A stretch of 64,000 nucleotides of DNA from NCBI GenBank assembly GCA_035235625.1, contig CP141144.1:36330014-36394013 (forward strand), in the 5' to 3' direction. The DNA comes from Saururus chinensis. Taxonomy: Eukaryota > Streptophyta > Magnoliopsida > Piperales > Saururaceae. The translations under genes and the position numbers were made by a program. Below, in pieces: positions 1 through 13,350 of the stretch; within the stretch, counting starts at the first letter, position 1, and every line of letters starts with the position of its first letter. A model generated the notes under the pieces. The model had not been told where the DNA came from. It ran no database searches and saw only the letters and a list, made by a program, of their open reading frames with translations.

Positions 1-363
1 AAGACACATATCGTGCAAGGTGAATGATTTATGGATGAATGATATGAATCTGCATTATGTGATTACGTGTGTTTGAGACAATATTATGCAGGTTATATAT
101 GATGTTTATGCACAATGTGATTGTGTAAGAATCACTTATTATATAGGATGGATTTTATGCCATATTGTGACTATTCATGTCATGATTAGTATGTATGAGA
201 TACTTATATGCAAGATAATTCCTTACGTGTAAATACGGGTATGGTAAGAAAATTAGTCAGAAATCGGAATATTAAGTGAAATATGGATTTGAATTACCAT
301 GTTAATGTGCCGTAGTTGTTTTTTGATTAATGTTACCGTATTTCAAACCTTACTCAGTTTTAC
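1..363 (+). mobile_element. Long LTR, left part (split by the solo LTR at 364-3836)
   Basis: Positions 1-140 match the 57-bp repeat zone of the solo LTR at 27,812-31,195 (phrases such as gtgaatgatttatg, gatatgaat and gagacaatattatgcagg). The stretch to about 363 ends in a pyrimidine-rich tract like the one before 'tactcacccc' in that LTR. After the insertion at 364-3836 the same LTR continues at 3842 with the equivalent of the 'ttgttttggggctgcatggc' block. It is non-coding. Its 5' end lies outside the window, so the family assignment rests on similarity to the 27.8 kb copy. Confidence 0.6.
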
Positions 364-3300
364 TATAACGTCCAAGATTTTTCTAAATTTCCGAAGTCGG
401 CTACATGGGGATTAAGGTGTTGGACCCTTGACTTTCTTACGAGAATAACTTGATTATAAGTTAGAAGTGATGGCTCAAGACAGAGCTTCGAAGCACCACC
501 AAGAATGCGTGATTAGGAGTTTAGGTAAGGGAGATATGATTTTTCAAATATTGATTTTTAATTTATACCGAATTTTGAACTGTGAGCTAATGTGCACTTG
601 TGGGACCCACTTATAATAAGAGCTTAATTATTAATTACGAATTTTAATTTGGTTAGTTGACCTAATTTAATTAGAAATTAGTGTAATTAAAAAGTTCACA
701 GGGTGAAGGATTTCAATGAGACTAAACTTTTCGGATTCCCTAAACTTTTAATTGGGAATTAGATGTTATAAAAGGGAGAGAGGCAAAATCAAAGAAGACT
801 AGTCAGAAATGAGCAGACGAGAGGAGAACACATGAAAAGAAAAGAGGACGGAACCCGTTGAGCATGGTAGCCAACGGGTCTGACTCGAGAGAGAAGAGAA
901 GGCACGGAGGTGCTGCACTCTAGGGAATTGGTAGTCCATGCTTCAAATGATTAGGATTATGGCTATATGTGATTTTTGACGTTGCCAAAATCAGGTTTTA
1001 CTGTGATTCTAATTTTTGTCTACTATTTCATTCTAATTGAATTATTAGGGCAAAGTGCTTATGTCTCTATTCTTGTTGATTAGTTAGGTTGGCATTATTT
1101 GACATATAATCTCTATTTAGTCATGACCATGTAATGCTATAATTTGTTTCATGCTCTTTCATGCTAAATTCTGGGTCTGATTGTGAATTTGTATTGGAGG
1201 TTCGTTTTCTTTTGGCTCTATCTTCAATTGCCATTGGTGGGCTGAAACTACTTCAATATTATGAGAGAAATCAAGGGCTTACTTTGGCATAATCTAGTTT
1301 GTAAATTACTGTTATAACATTGAAAAGTATCTATTGGAATTGTGATGTAGATCACCCCAGGTTTTGAAGAGTTGTGAGGTAGACAAACTCTCTGCATTGA
1401 TGATTATATTCAATGTGGATATCTTACTTTCATGAATATGCAGTTAACTTGGACTTCTTTGTTGCAATAGTTATCTTGATACTAATTTGAATTAGTTGAT
1501 GATAACCTGATTGATTATAATATGAATCACTTCTTATTTTACCCACAAACAGAGCATCATATCATTTGTTTTGCACGGGAAGTGGGTAGAAGATGACGGT
1601 CCAGACCAAATTATTTAGACCCGGTCCAATTAAGAATAATAATAATAATAATACCTACTGAACCGGATCCAATACAATGAGGTTTTGATGTGAAAAAAAA
1701 ATCCTAGAAAATTATTCAGGTACCTTGAGAGGTGTGGGATCATTTTGACTAAGTTTCAGACTAGTGAAAAATCCCGAAGGCCTTGAAATGGCTAATTTAC
1801 CCTTGTAAGTTGACATGTAGCATAATGATTAATGATCAGATTTAATGGCTCTAGTTCAGGGGCCTATGAGTGGATTTAAAATTTGAGAAAAATTTTAATT
1901 GTAGTTTAATGTGTATCTTAAATTTGGACCAAGCCATAAATAGGTAAAAATCCAAATAAGTAGATATTCAACTGTTTTACCCCTAGGGCTATGGTGGGAT
2001 GGTTAATTGAACCAAGGTCGGTTCAAGGGGTTTACGACCCCGTTAATTGGCCAAAAAATTGTCTCAGCTTCATAACATCAGGGTATAACCCTCGGATTAA
2101 TTTTGGACCCAACTAGGTTTAGGAAGGCCCTGAATAAAAAGATAGAAATACCCTTATGGGTAGACCGACCAGTATTCACGTAATTGAATTGACGGGCCAT
2201 GTGATACTGAAACCTATTGAAAAGTTACAGAGTTACCCGAGATTAGATTGAGCCATATCCAATGTTGGATAATTACTTTAATGCCTTAGGTGCATTATGA
2301 CCAGTTTTCATATAGATTTAATAAGTAAACACAAGGAGGGTTAGGGCACGAGAGCTTGAACAATCTAATATTATTAATGAATTTGGTTATTGTTATTATG
2401 ATCTGCTTGGACCTGTGTGGTGCAGATTGTTTGTGTTGATTATTATTAGTCATTCAGCCTTGATTTGATTTGTTATCATGCTAAATGTTTCTAGTTACTT
2501 CAGCCTGATTCATTATGTTAGTTTGCTATTTTGATTAGTTTGTTTCAACCTCAATCAAATTCATGGTTGTGTGGACTCGATCAGCTTACTTGAGCATCAA
2601 TTCTAATTTGTAGTCTTGTTGATAGGCTTACATGTCTTAATAAAAAATCAGCATGTTAACTTGTTGATTGTGTAAGTTTGTTGCATGCATGATATGCTGT
2701 GAATAGTCTTCAATCCCTTTGCCTTATGTGGATGCATTGTATCACATGTTGAGTTAAAGTTTAAGCTCACGGTAATAGCCATGGCGGTTATCTTTCAGAC
2801 CTTTATGGTCTCTGCTCCTTTGGGATGATAGATCCCTACAAATGCGCAAACCAAGTTTTTGAGCATCATGGAAGGCTCATTTACCTCCGGCCAGTGTGTC
2901 CATGGCTCGCTATTACCTACATCTCTAGGCCCATGGCTATTCCAAGTGGATCTCTGTAGATGATAGGATTTCTGTTAGCATACAATTACTCCTTTGAGTG
3001 GGAGTCAGTATTTTCAGGTAATGATTAGTGCATTGTTCCTTGAACAGTGTCCATTCTTTTGTGCATTGTGTTGGTCATTATTAGTTAAAGATCAACCCAT
3101 GTTTTTGAGCTATGTTATATTGAATGCTCTGTATATTACTTTACATGTGTCACTGTATATTGATGTTTAACATGTTGCAGTCCTATATCTGGAAATTTCT
3201 CGACGAGCGAGTTGTCTCTAAGTGAATACAGATTTGTCAGTGTTAATTAGTGAATAAGGGTTATGAGATAATTAATAACATTGTTTGATATTGCTTGTTA

Positions 3301-3836
3301 ATTAGACAAGTAGAATGATTAAAGGACTTACATAAAATAGAGGTTGCTTTAAAATACTTAAGCATTGCATAGTTGATGTTATGCTTCTTAATATAGTGTA
3401 GGATCCGATCTTGTTGGAAACATTGGAGATGTTGTCTGATGAGTATGTAGGCAACTAACATCCTGATCCGAAAAATAATATTAAAACCTTTTGTCCTTTG
3501 GAAGCTCTTCTTTTGAAGGTGGAGAGGTTCCATTGTTGTTATTGTGGTTGTTCTGTTTGGTTGGCTGCAGATTCTCCATGCGACAACAAATGAGACTAGG
3601 AGGCAAGCACAAGATGAAGTTCTTCGTTTTTGCAACTCCAGAACGTAGGTATATCTTTAGTGTGAAAGTCAACTTGTTATTTATTTTTAGACGGTGACGG
3701 ACTTGTACTTAGATGGATGAGCTATTCTATTCTATTTTGGATGATTTGATATCCGTATTTGTAAACCCCAGTTATCATGACCTTGATTTAATTGAATGAT
3801 TTGTTTTGTATTTAAGAAAAAAAATTTCTCCTGACA
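364..3836 (+). mobile_element. Solo LTR, 3.47 kb, Ty3/gypsy type, TSD tttac
   Basis: The segment starts tataacgtcc (consistent with a decayed TGTAACGTCC), ends ctcctgaca, and is bracketed by the 5-bp direct repeat tttac at 359-363 and 3837-3841. The flanking LTR reads continuously if the segment is removed. I found no primer-binding site, polypurine tract or gag-pol inside, so a solo LTR left by LTR-LTR recombination is the simplest reading. It contains an (AAT)n run near 1,635-1,655. Positions about 2,755-3,836 are homologous, inverted, to about 45,540-46,900. The start dinucleotide TA instead of TG is a decay sign. Small ORFs near 3.3-3.7 kb look spurious. Confidence 0.75.
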
Positions 3837-3841
3837 TTTAC

Positions 3842-4336
3842 TTACCCCTCTTTCTATGTTTTGTTTGGGGGCAGCATGGCATGACATGAAGTTTATCAAG
3901 ATTCCCTATATGAGGGATGAGCGGGATATGCGTGGGAGTAGTCGTGGATGCCTTAGTACTTTATTATGTCTTCTGATTTATGCTATTAAGTTCATAGAAC
4001 ACCTTGTATGAGTTACTATGTTTCTGACTTGTGTGTATCATCTACCTTAGATTGTCTCATATTTTCTAATTCGAGCCATGTGTCGGCTCAGGATTTATGA
4101 ATGTGGGTTGTGAGTGAGGATTTATTTTAGAGTTGATATCCTCCTTTCTTTTACATTATTACTCTTGCTCAATGGACTAAAGGTACGCAACTCTGTGTTT
4201 GTGATAAATACCCGATTAAGGGGTTGAAGTCTTCTACAAAACAATTTTGTCTCCCCCATGTGTTTTGACTAGCCCTTGGACCAAGTTCGGCCCACATCCT
4301 ACCATTCAGGTCTAGATATGGCGGAAGAACCTCCTC
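3842..4336 (+). mobile_element. Long LTR, right part
   Basis: This continues the LTR begun at 1-363. The 'tgtttgggggcagcatggcatgacatgaag' region corresponds to 30,735-30,765 of the other copy. 'ttactcttgctca' near 4,160 corresponds to 31,030. The segment with 'cccttggacc' and 'attcaggtc' corresponds to 31,150-31,175. It seems to end near 4,330, where the minus-strand gypsy LTR begins; the exact junction is uncertain because the two LTR types resemble each other over about 20 bases there. No coding capacity is visible. Confidence 0.55.
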
Positions 4337-4946
4337 TAGCTCCTGAATATCTTTCTCAATTCGTCTGAAGGCGGCGGGCATACACTCCCTTTAACCGGAA
4401 ACATTTACCTCATAGTAGCCCGAAGGCGACGCAACCATGCGTATCCATGCCGCGCACGAACGCGACCCCATGTCCTGCCATGCCACGTGGCTCAAAAGCT
4501 GCAGCTTATGCAGTGATTAGGTGCAGCATGGCTGAAGCCGCTTGCATCATTGATGATGCCAGCTATTTTGTCCTTATCTCATTTTTTGTTCTTATTGTAA
4601 ATCAAATATTTTTCTAACTTCAAAATGCAATAACTTCCTATCCCAAAGTCAAAATCGCCTATTCTTTGTACCGATAGACTTGTATCGATGAGCCATTTGA
4701 AACTAGACATGGATAGGTTATTCCATACTTTATACGTGGGTCTTGCCCTTCTAGAATGCTTCCCGATGCCGTAACTTTCATTCCCAGCCTCCATTTCATG
4801 TGTTATTTGAATCATTATGCTCGTTACTTCGATCTCTGCTCATATACTTGGATTCCATCATTTGATACCCCTTAAAATTTAACTAAAATTATATAATTAC
4901 CCCTAACCCTTATTTGTTAAACATAATCAGAACACGAGGTTTTACA
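4337..4946 (-). repeat. 3' LTR (truncated) of the minus-strand gypsy remnant
   Basis: Homologous to 8084-9291, including the shared 'ccccttaaaatttaactaaaattata' region at the outer end and the 'cctcctctagctc' and 'ttcctca-gaaggcgg' segments at the inner end. A segment of about 540 bp present at 8,220-8,760 is missing here. The start TGTAAAACC is a one-base variant of the partner's TGTAACACC. Confidence 0.65.
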
Positions 4947-4960
4947 ATCCTTTCCCCAAA
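4947..4960 (-). other. Polypurine tract
   Basis: On the minus strand this reads TTTGGGGAAAGGAT, directly before the LTR start TGTAAAACC. Polypurine tracts prime plus-strand DNA synthesis in LTR retrotransposons and sit exactly here. It fixes the orientation of the element. Confidence 0.7.
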
Positions 4961-7900
4961 TGAATTGCGTCCTCGCAATTCTCCCCAAGTATACTTTTTG
5001 AAACCACAATAGACATTAGAATAAAATCCGACCTTTAGTCAGATAGCAATCATGAATCCAGATGATTTACAATCAGACACAACATTCAAAAGAGTAATTG
5101 AATGAGTATTAATCGGATAACATTATCTTATAACTATTCGGATAAAATACATAATCTGATAATCTAAACTACTCAAAATTGGAATAAACACTCGTAAATA
5201 GAATCTGATAAAAATTTTGGATTTCACATTCATCAGCAGGATCTGATATTTTAAGATTGGATAGAACCTTTATAAACATAATCTGATAGTTTATAATTCA
5301 ATAAAATATTATAAACAAAATTTATTCTTACCTTAAGATCGGTTAAGTAATTAATTGGAGTCAACACAAGTCCAAAAATTTTCAAAAATTCAATTATCCA
5401 ATAACTCATGAATAACCATTATCCGATAAATTATGAATGGATGGAACACTTTAAACAAAATCTGATTTAAACTCAGATAAATCGTATCATATAGAATCTG
5501 ATTATCATTGTTTAGAATCAAAACAGAGTAGATCAGATCAATGTGAAGTGAATCAATACAGAGAAACAAGATTAATCTAAAAGCTTTTGGAATTAAATCA
5601 TCCAATATAATCAAAATATGATACCTTAAGTTCAGATAACAAAATCTGGTTATTATTTTTAAAATATGATAAAGTTTTAGAATCAGAATAGAATAGACAG
5701 GTCAGAGTCGTGATACCAAACGACGTTCCTCCTCGCTAATCATGAGGTATTGAGAGGTTCAGCAAGTGAGGAGCTTTCCCATGATGCTCAATACCCATGT
5801 GCACGCCAAAACCGATTATTTTTCTCAATAGGTATCCAGATAGAGTACACTGATAACCCCTGGTTTTACCCTGGCACTACCCAGAATGTGCACATATTCA
5901 AAACATAATGCAATGCATTTGAATTGGTTACGAATTTGACTTTTTTTCAAAAACATGGCTAATAAGCATAACTTGGGATTTTAAAAACCCCTACATTGTG
6001 AAGCAAAAGATATATGAAAACGATGATAATCTTTTTGTTAGGAAATCATTTGTTAAGAATAGAACCATTTTAGAAACAATTTGATGCAAAAACATATGCA
6101 CAATTTGATGGTTCGACTGAGTGACCAGAAAATGAGAGTCTTCATACCGAATGACGTTCTTCCTAAATTCATGGGGTAGCAAGAGGCACAGTACATGAGG
6201 AGTATTCTCATGATGCTCCTCACCCATGCGCATGCCATACTGATTATTTTCTTAAAGGGTATGAAGGAGTCATACTCCGATAGTTTTTGAACTTTATACC
6301 AAATAACTACTCTTCAAATCAAAATTTCAAACAAACTTTCTTTATCAGAAACTGATATTAATAAGCTTTTCATGAAATCATTCAAAAATTAAAACATCCT
6401 ATAGAAAATAGACTTTTACAAAGTCTAAATCATTTGACAGGAAACATATTAGAATTCAATCGTACTCTTTTTCACATAGGCAATAGAAAATTAAAACATC
6501 TGATAGAAAATAGACATGTCACATTTATGTAAGAGCGAACATTCCATAGTCACATCACTCTTAGAGTAACACTTCAAAGCAAACTAGACTTCAAATTGAA
6601 ATTCATCACAATACACTAGCAGATTCAACCTTAGAGCTGTCCACTAACCCCCATTTCCCATACCACAGGCATTTGATGGCTTCTCTGCAGTAATTCTACT
6701 GGATATCAGGACAAATTTACAACTTCAAATCATTTTTCCAAGGCATAGAGGATATGAACTCAATTTCTATGTTAAATCCACTACCATACTCAACCTTAGA
6801 GGAGTCCACTAATATCTCGCGTCCCATACAATGGGCATTTTACGGTTTCTTCTATAGAATGCCACTGTCTTTGAAAACAACTGAATTTAATTTCAATACA
6901 CTAGTATAACTAGCCCGAGAGTGGCCCACTAATACAATGTGTCCCATACCACAAACGTTTAGGGGTTTCTCCTAAGTAGTTCGACTATTTTTTTAAAAAA
7001 TAATTTTTCAACATACAACCATTTCACAAGTAAATTTTGTGTCAAGATATCAACAGAATTTGCCATAGAGCTATCCACCCTCACCTCACGTCCCATATTG
7101 TGGTGTGTAATTGTTGTTCCTTGGCAACTCTTTTGTTTTTCTAAATATATTCAATTTATAAGCAAATGAATTTTTTTTAAACAAACAATTTGAAATGTAA
7201 TTTTATTTTCAACATACTGGAAGAACAAACCCTAGAGTTATCCACTAACACCTCATGTCCCATACCGTAGTGTGTAGTGGTTGCTCTTAGGTGGTTCCAC
7301 CGTCTTTCAAAATTGATTTATTTCTTAATTAAATACACTTTTTAAATCAAACAATTAAAAATCAAATTTTATTTTATTCCCTTGTAGAATTAATCATAGT
7401 CTTCCAGTAGCACTTTGTGTCCTGTACCATGGGCGTTTGGTGGTTACTTGGTAATTCAATCATTGTTTAAAATAATTTTGACATACTATTTAAAATTTGA
7501 GTTGCTAAAATCATTTGAAGCAAAAATCATGTAACAAATGCATAGTAGATATTTTTCAACTAATTCAAACTCAAAATTAGAATTTGTAAAACCAAACTTC
7601 AAACCAGGTCCAATACTACACATACAAGACCAAAATATGCATCATTACTCAATTACAAATTAGAATTTGCAAAAATTGGAGTCTGCTTGAAATTTAGTGT
7701 AACACATGCAAAACAAAATTTCAGATTAAATTCGATACAACTTATTTTGAATAGAATTTTCAAATCTAATTTGATTAAAAATTAGAATTCATAAAATCAG
7801 AGTTCATATTCATACTTAACAAAAAGTTCAAATTTGGGATTCGCATTAAATTTCCAATTTGATTCAAATCCAAATCAATATTCGTAATAGGCAAAGATTC

Positions 7901-8083
7901 GGAAAGGAAATTTATAATAATAACCAGTTGAAAAGCAAAAAATATATGAAAACTAATTTAATTTGAAATAAGTAAGATGTGCATGTATATAAAATCATAT
8001 TAAATTCAAAGGCTAGAAACACTTACTCCCCTGTAGTTCCGAAAGTAGCGATATTCGGAATTACTCGTTTCCTCATAGCGTCC

Positions 8084-9291
8084 TCCCATTCAGGTCCAGA
8101 GATGGCGACAAAACCTCCTCTAGCTCTGAAACATCTTTCTCATTATGTCTGAAGGCGGTGGACAGACACTCCCTTTAACCAAGGACATTTCCCTCGTACT
8201 GGCCTAAAGGCGATGGACATAACCTCCCCTTCACTAGGGACAATGCACACTTCTCATGCCTGCAGGCAGCAGATAGAACCTCCCCTACTGAGAGACCATT
8301 TTCTTTCAATGCATCGAGACAATAGACAGATCTTCCCCTTTACTTGGAGACTCATTTCTCTTTCCATGCACGTAGGTTGCGAACAGAATTTCCCCTTAAC
8401 CCAAGGATGTACCCCACACTACATGGCCATTCAGTGGAAGTGGAGTCTCTCCTACTCGGGGCTACTTCCCTCAATGTGGCCCAATGAAGGACAACATAGC
8501 CTCCTCTTACTTCGAGCCATTTATCTCTCTTCAGGGTTCAAGGGAGATGGGCAAAGTCTTCTCATGCCTTGCAAAGTTTCCCCCTTATAGTGTCAATATT
8601 TGAGGAATGGACGCTTCCATTGTGTAGAAAACCCTCGAATTAGCTAAAAACGTCTTTTGAACAGAAGAAAACGGACTCAAAACAACTCTAGAAACTCAAC
8701 TGGAAGAATGATCAGAAATGAGAATTTAAAACTGAAACCCACGAGCTGATCGCATGTTGCGCACACATGTGCGCGACATGTGTCATGCGTGAATTGGAGA
8801 AAACCACTAACTCACAAGCCACTGCACTCGCTCACAAGCTGCGGCTTGCAAGGCGGCTCGGCTCAGCGCGGCCCATGCCGCCAGCGTCATCGATGATGCC
8901 AACTATTTTGTGCTTATGTCATTTTTTATTTTTATTTTAAATCAAATACCTTTCTAATTTTAAAATGCGATAACTTCCTACCCTAAAGTCGGAATCGTGG
9001 GTTCTTGGTACCGTTGGACTCGTATCGACGAAACCTTTGAAACTAGACTACACATAGATAGGTTATTCTGCACTTGATTTGTGTATCCCTCCCAAATGGC
9101 ATGCTTCCTGAGGTTGTAACTTTCGTTCCTGACCTCCATTTAGCGTATTCTTTGAATCACTAAGCTCGTTACTTTGAGTTATACTCATATACTAGGATTC
9201 AATCCTTTGAAACCCCTTAAAATTTAACTAAAATTATATAATCACCCCTAACCCTTCTTGGTTAGATATAATTGGAACACAAGGTGTTACA
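8084..9291 (-). repeat. 5' LTR of the minus-strand gypsy remnant
   Basis: Begins TGTAACACC at 9291 (minus strand). The inner part, 8,100-8,590, has degenerate repeats of about 60-70 bp, each containing versions of 'aggc..cagacctcccct'. On the plus strand these give a stop-free 125-codon frame at 8213-8590 that I regard as spurious. Further in, near 8,040, a CAG|gtaag-like donor may mark a leader intron, so the LTR could extend beyond 8084. Confidence 0.6.
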
Positions 9292-10670
9292 GTGACAGAC
9301 ACATCAATGATGACAACGGTAAGGTGGGCTTACACAGCTTATCTACTATCAGGAAGGGTTCGACATGTTGATGGGATGTGGATGATCTTCTAAACCTCGA
9401 TCAACACATCAATGGGGCTACTAATAGTACATCGACTCCTGATTTTCAAGCATGGTTTCTACAATAGTATATGCTATTTGCGAGATATATAATAGCATGA
9501 TTTTTATGTATGATGGATGTGTGAAAACATGATAGTAAGTGCATGTAAGATATTTGGATAAGTAAAACTTATGTGTGTTGCATCCTTGAATTGATAGACA
9601 CCCATGATCAGTACATTTGAAACTCAAGGACAAAGGATAATAGAATCAAGAAGGCACCAAAAGAAAGTCATTTTGGCTACATAGAGGAGCGTCATAGTAC
9701 AAAAAAGGACCATGGGCCTCTAACTCTCCAAAAGTGGGAGTTCGTTCTTAGAGCTGCCTCCCTTCCTTGGGAGTTTGTTCAAACAAATCATATTATAAAA
9801 AGATTAATGCTCTAGTGTAGCACAACAATGGAGGTCTTGATGATTATATAAGTCAAGAATCTCAACCACTTGAATCCATGAGCCCTTATGAGATTTTACT
9901 TCATGGTGTCATTAGAGTTGGGTGATAGCTTTAGTTGAAGTTTGAAGCTAAGTAGTGTGGTAAATCATATTCTAGCAGGGCATGGTGTAACTCTTATATG
10001 TAGCTACCAAGTCTACGGACATGTATGGTATACAACTGAATTAGGCATGGTTGAGCTCCTGAGAGTTCCCATGTTGTTATAGTAATTTTTTTATTTTTGG
10101 TAGTATGTGTTCTTGAATTTTGTTTATGATGTTTGAAATATTTGTTATATTATCATTGTATATGGTTACAATTTAGCCATCCCATTGGGTGCACTCATTT
10201 ACTTAGCATCTATGTGATGTAGGTACCCTACATGGTTTTGCAGGAAGGATGATGTTGCTAGGCCACTTATGTATAATTTTTATCTTAGTGAAAGGTATAT
10301 AACATTAGGCATGTATGTGAGTGCAAATTTATTTATATTTGTTCATATGAAGATATTTAGACATGTAGTCAAGCACAACCTTGTTCAGTTTATGATGTAA
10401 TTTGACCTTGATTATTATTATACTCGAATTTGGTATTTGTAAATTTCAAAACGGAGTGGCTCACACCTTGAGATATTTTGATGATTGTTTTGATAAAAAA
10501 AGTATTTCCACTATTTTATTCACTAAAAAAGAATTTGAAAGAACTTGGGGACACCCTCTTCCATACCCCCATTTGATGGTAGCCCTTGAAAATGGGCCCT
10601 CAAAAAAATTAACTTGACCTGAGAGTACCACATGAGAAACTCTAATTATGTACTTATACATAACACATAA
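9292..10670. other. Unassigned AT-rich DNA
   Basis: Nothing I can identify lies here. The short frames at 9421-9633 and 10402-10661 have no family resemblance, no intron structure and no similarity to other parts of the window. The text near 10,180-10,260 has the feel of retrotransposon LTR sequence, but no ends or TSD could be fixed. Confidence 0.5.
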
Positions 10671-11149
10671 ATTAAACTATGACTACATCTCAGGTCTAGT
10701 TGATCTGGTTTCTATAGGACCCAATTTGAGCTGAGATAGGAACCACGTTCTTTTTACATGACTTGAGCCGAGATAACAACCAAGTTTCTTGGACATGACT
10801 AAACCTGAGTTAAGAACAGAAAAACCCATGAACTAGAATAGGAACCAATATTCTATCTTGGGTCTTGTCGATTATAATAATTTAAATCAAATCGACAATA
10901 TATTAGGTCTGTTCTATCTATGAAAATTGAAAATGCATACAAACCTGAGTTAGATAAGGTTTTGTACATTAATTAAGAATTGAGGTTGGGTTGGGTCAAT
11001 GCTTCAGTTTTTCACATGCTATACCCGACCCGAGAATTACCTGAGTATTTTTTTCTTAGACCTAACCTGAGATCAAACCAACCTGACACTAGTCTCTTGG
11101 GTTAGTTCCATTTGGATTGGGTCAGTTCTAGTTTTGAGCGCAGCCCTAC
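10671..11149 (+). mobile_element. hAT-like MITE, copy 1 (degenerate)
   Basis: About 480 bp, similar over its length and in the same orientation to 43,870-44,345. Both copies are built of repeated 'acccgacccgag' and 'ataggaacc' motifs with an AT-rich middle, contain 'agtatttttttcttagacc', and end in 'gagccct' or 'gcagcccta'. The better copy at 43.9 kb has roughly inverted ends (TAGGG...CCCTA), which suggests a hAT-type MITE. No clean 8-bp duplication could be read, so the superfamily is an inference. Confidence 0.5.
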
Positions 11150-11249
11150 ACTAAACTAGTATGTAAAAAATATTACATAACACACTTGAATTAGGGAAAT
11201 GTAAATTTATTTTGTACGTAGAAAGATAGTGACAACTGGACACATGAGA

Positions 11250-11345
11250 AAGTGGTGTGGGAACCTGATTCCTATTTCCATAAGGATAAATAGGAGTTTT
11301 GCGGGAAGACAACGTCAAAGTTGGAGAAGATGGTGTCAAAGTCGC
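11250..11345 (+). repeat. Dispersed repeat 'aagtggtgtgggaa', copy 1
   Basis: About 95 bp matching 36,205-36,305: both read agaaagtggtgtgggaa, then gattcctat, aaggataaa, aagacaacg and caaagttggagaaga. A third short match to the first part lies at 37,075-37,092. It may be the end of an unrecognised DNA transposon: copy 1 directly precedes the CACTA-like block. No function is claimed. Confidence 0.55.
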
Positions 11346-13345
11346 TTTGAATTAAGTGTCTCTAATAGTATGAAAGTTTTAATTTTTTTATTAAATGTAA
11401 AACTATTAGTGACGCTCTTCCAAAAGCGTCGCTAATAATTCTACTATTAGGGACGTTTAGACATAAGCGTCCCTAATAATATTATCGTCCCTAATAGTTT
11501 GTAATTTTTAATTTTATTATTGAATGTAAAACTATTAGTGACGGTCTTCTAAAAGCGTCCCTAATTATTCAACTATTAGAATAATATTACTATTAGGGAC
11601 GCATTGAATTAAGCATCCATAATAGTCCAAAATTTATAATTTTTTATTAAATGTAAATTTTTTAGCAACTGTCTTCGCAAAGTGTCACTAATAGATTAAA
11701 TTTTTTGTTAATAAAATATATCTACTAGTGACGCTCAATGCTGTGCGTCACTAATAGTGTTATTAGTGGTGATACTTATGACTAAAGAAAAATGTATTAG
11801 TGATGCATAGAAATAAGCAACGCTCATATTCTATGCATTAGCGATGCATACTCATATACTTCGCAAATAGATAAGGTATTAGTGACACAAATTACTATGC
11901 ATCGCTAATACATTTTTATTTATTTCTTTTTTATTATTTTAAAAACATAATACTTAATAAAAAATTAAAAATCAAATTTAAATTCTACTCTCTCTCTACC
12001 CTCTCTTTCTTATATCTCCTCTCTCCTTTCTCCTCTCTCTCCTCTATCTCTACACACACACTCTCTCTCTCTCATGTGTGTCAACATGAGCCCCAACTCC
12101 GATGATGAGAGGGGAGAGAGTAGGGGAATTTAATTTTATTTTTTGTTAAATATTTTTATTAATAATATATTTTTAAATTATCAAAAGAAAATGTATTAGG
12201 GATGTTTAGAAATAAGGGTCACTAATACCTTATGTATTAGTGATGCATACATATATACATCACTAATAGTTAGGGTATTAACAACACAAATTACCATGCC
12301 TTGATAATACATTTTATTTTTTTTATTTTTAAAGTATAATATTTAATAAAAATTTAAAAATCAAATTTAAATTCTTCTCTCTCTTCCCTCTCTCTCTTCC
12401 CTCTCTCTCTTCTCTCTCCTTACTCTCTCTCCTTGCGCTCTTTACACATTCTCTCTACCCTTTCTCTCCTCTCTCTTCTCCTCTCCCTCTCTATGCATCT
12501 CTCTTCTCTCTCTTGATCTCTCTCTCTCTTTTTATTCTAATTTATATTTTAAAATTATAAAAAAAATTAAATAGAATATATTGACAACACTACTTTACTA
12601 GCTTTTTTAGTTTTTATTTTAATTGTTTAAAATAGATTAATATAATAAAAAATCCCAAAAAAATAATATTCTTCCCCCTCTCTTTCTCATCAATCTCGTC
12701 TCTTTCTCTCTCTTCTCTCTCTAGCTCTTCATCTCTCTCTCTCTCTTCACTCTCTCTTTCTATCTCTCACACACTCGCATAAACGTGAGCCCTTTTATGT
12801 GCCCAAACTCTGAGGAGTGGGGATAAAGTAGGAAAATTTTATTTATTATTTTATTATTTATTTATAATATACAAAAGATTAAATATTAAATAAAATATAT
12901 TATATTTTAGAAGTTATTTTTTAATTTTTTTAATATTTATTTATTATATATACAAATAATAAATATTAAATAAAATATATTATATTCAAGAAGTTTATTT
13001 TTAAATTTTTTAAAATTTAATTATTTTAAATTTATTTATTAAACAAAATTATTTAATAAAGATATTAGCAACGTTAATAAAACAATCACTAATATTTGTA
13101 TTATTCGTGACGCTTTTAACAAAGTGTTGCCAATAAGCTTAGTATTTTAAAAAGAATTTAATCTATTAGAGTGGCTTGACACTAAAGTTGCCAATGGCCG
13201 TATTATTAGCGACGCTTTCAAAAAGTGTCACTAAAAGTTATATGTTTTAAATAAAAAAGAAAAATAACTTGACTAGAGCTACTATTGGCAACATCTATAA
13301 AATTGTGTTGTTCTTGTTATACTATTAGTGACGCTTAGAAAAGCA
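11346..13345. mobile_element. CACTA-like non-autonomous element (subterminal repeats)
   Basis: Contains many short inverted units of the form ttagtgacgct...agcgtcgctaata in both orientations, near 11,400, 11,540, 11,720, 11,880, 13,090, 13,210 and 13,325. Arrays of such palindromic 'gacgc' units are typical of subterminal regions of plant CACTA (En/Spm) elements, where transposase binds. The middle is AT-rich with three CT-rich microsatellite tracts (about 11,980-12,075, 12,370-12,535, 12,675-12,775). I found no CACTA terminal sequence or 3-bp TSD and no transposase, so the ends are approximate. Confidence 0.55.
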
Positions 13346-13350
13346 TCGCT

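Larger units (their letters stand above)
4337..9291 (-). mobile_element. Ty3/gypsy element remnant without coding capacity
   Basis: Read on the minus strand, an LTR starts TGTAACACCTTG at 9291. A second LTR start, TGTAAAACCTCG, lies at 4946 and is preceded by a polypurine tract and the phrase GCGAGGACGCAATTC, the usual end of the internal region of plant gypsy elements. The pair 4337-4946 / 8084-9291 aligns with an indel of about 540 bp. Between them (4961-8083) is AT-rich DNA with no recognisable gag or pol, so this is either a LARD-like non-autonomous copy or an element whose very long 5' LTR runs almost to the tract. The left boundary is approximate and no TSD was found. Confidence 0.65.

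Noticed and set aside
3261-3635. 124-codon minus-strand frame
   Set aside because: Overlaps two other short frames in an LTR with clear boundaries; no recognisable domain.
8213-8590. 125-codon plus-strand frame
   Set aside because: Lies in the 5' LTR of a minus-strand gypsy remnant and follows its degenerate repeats.
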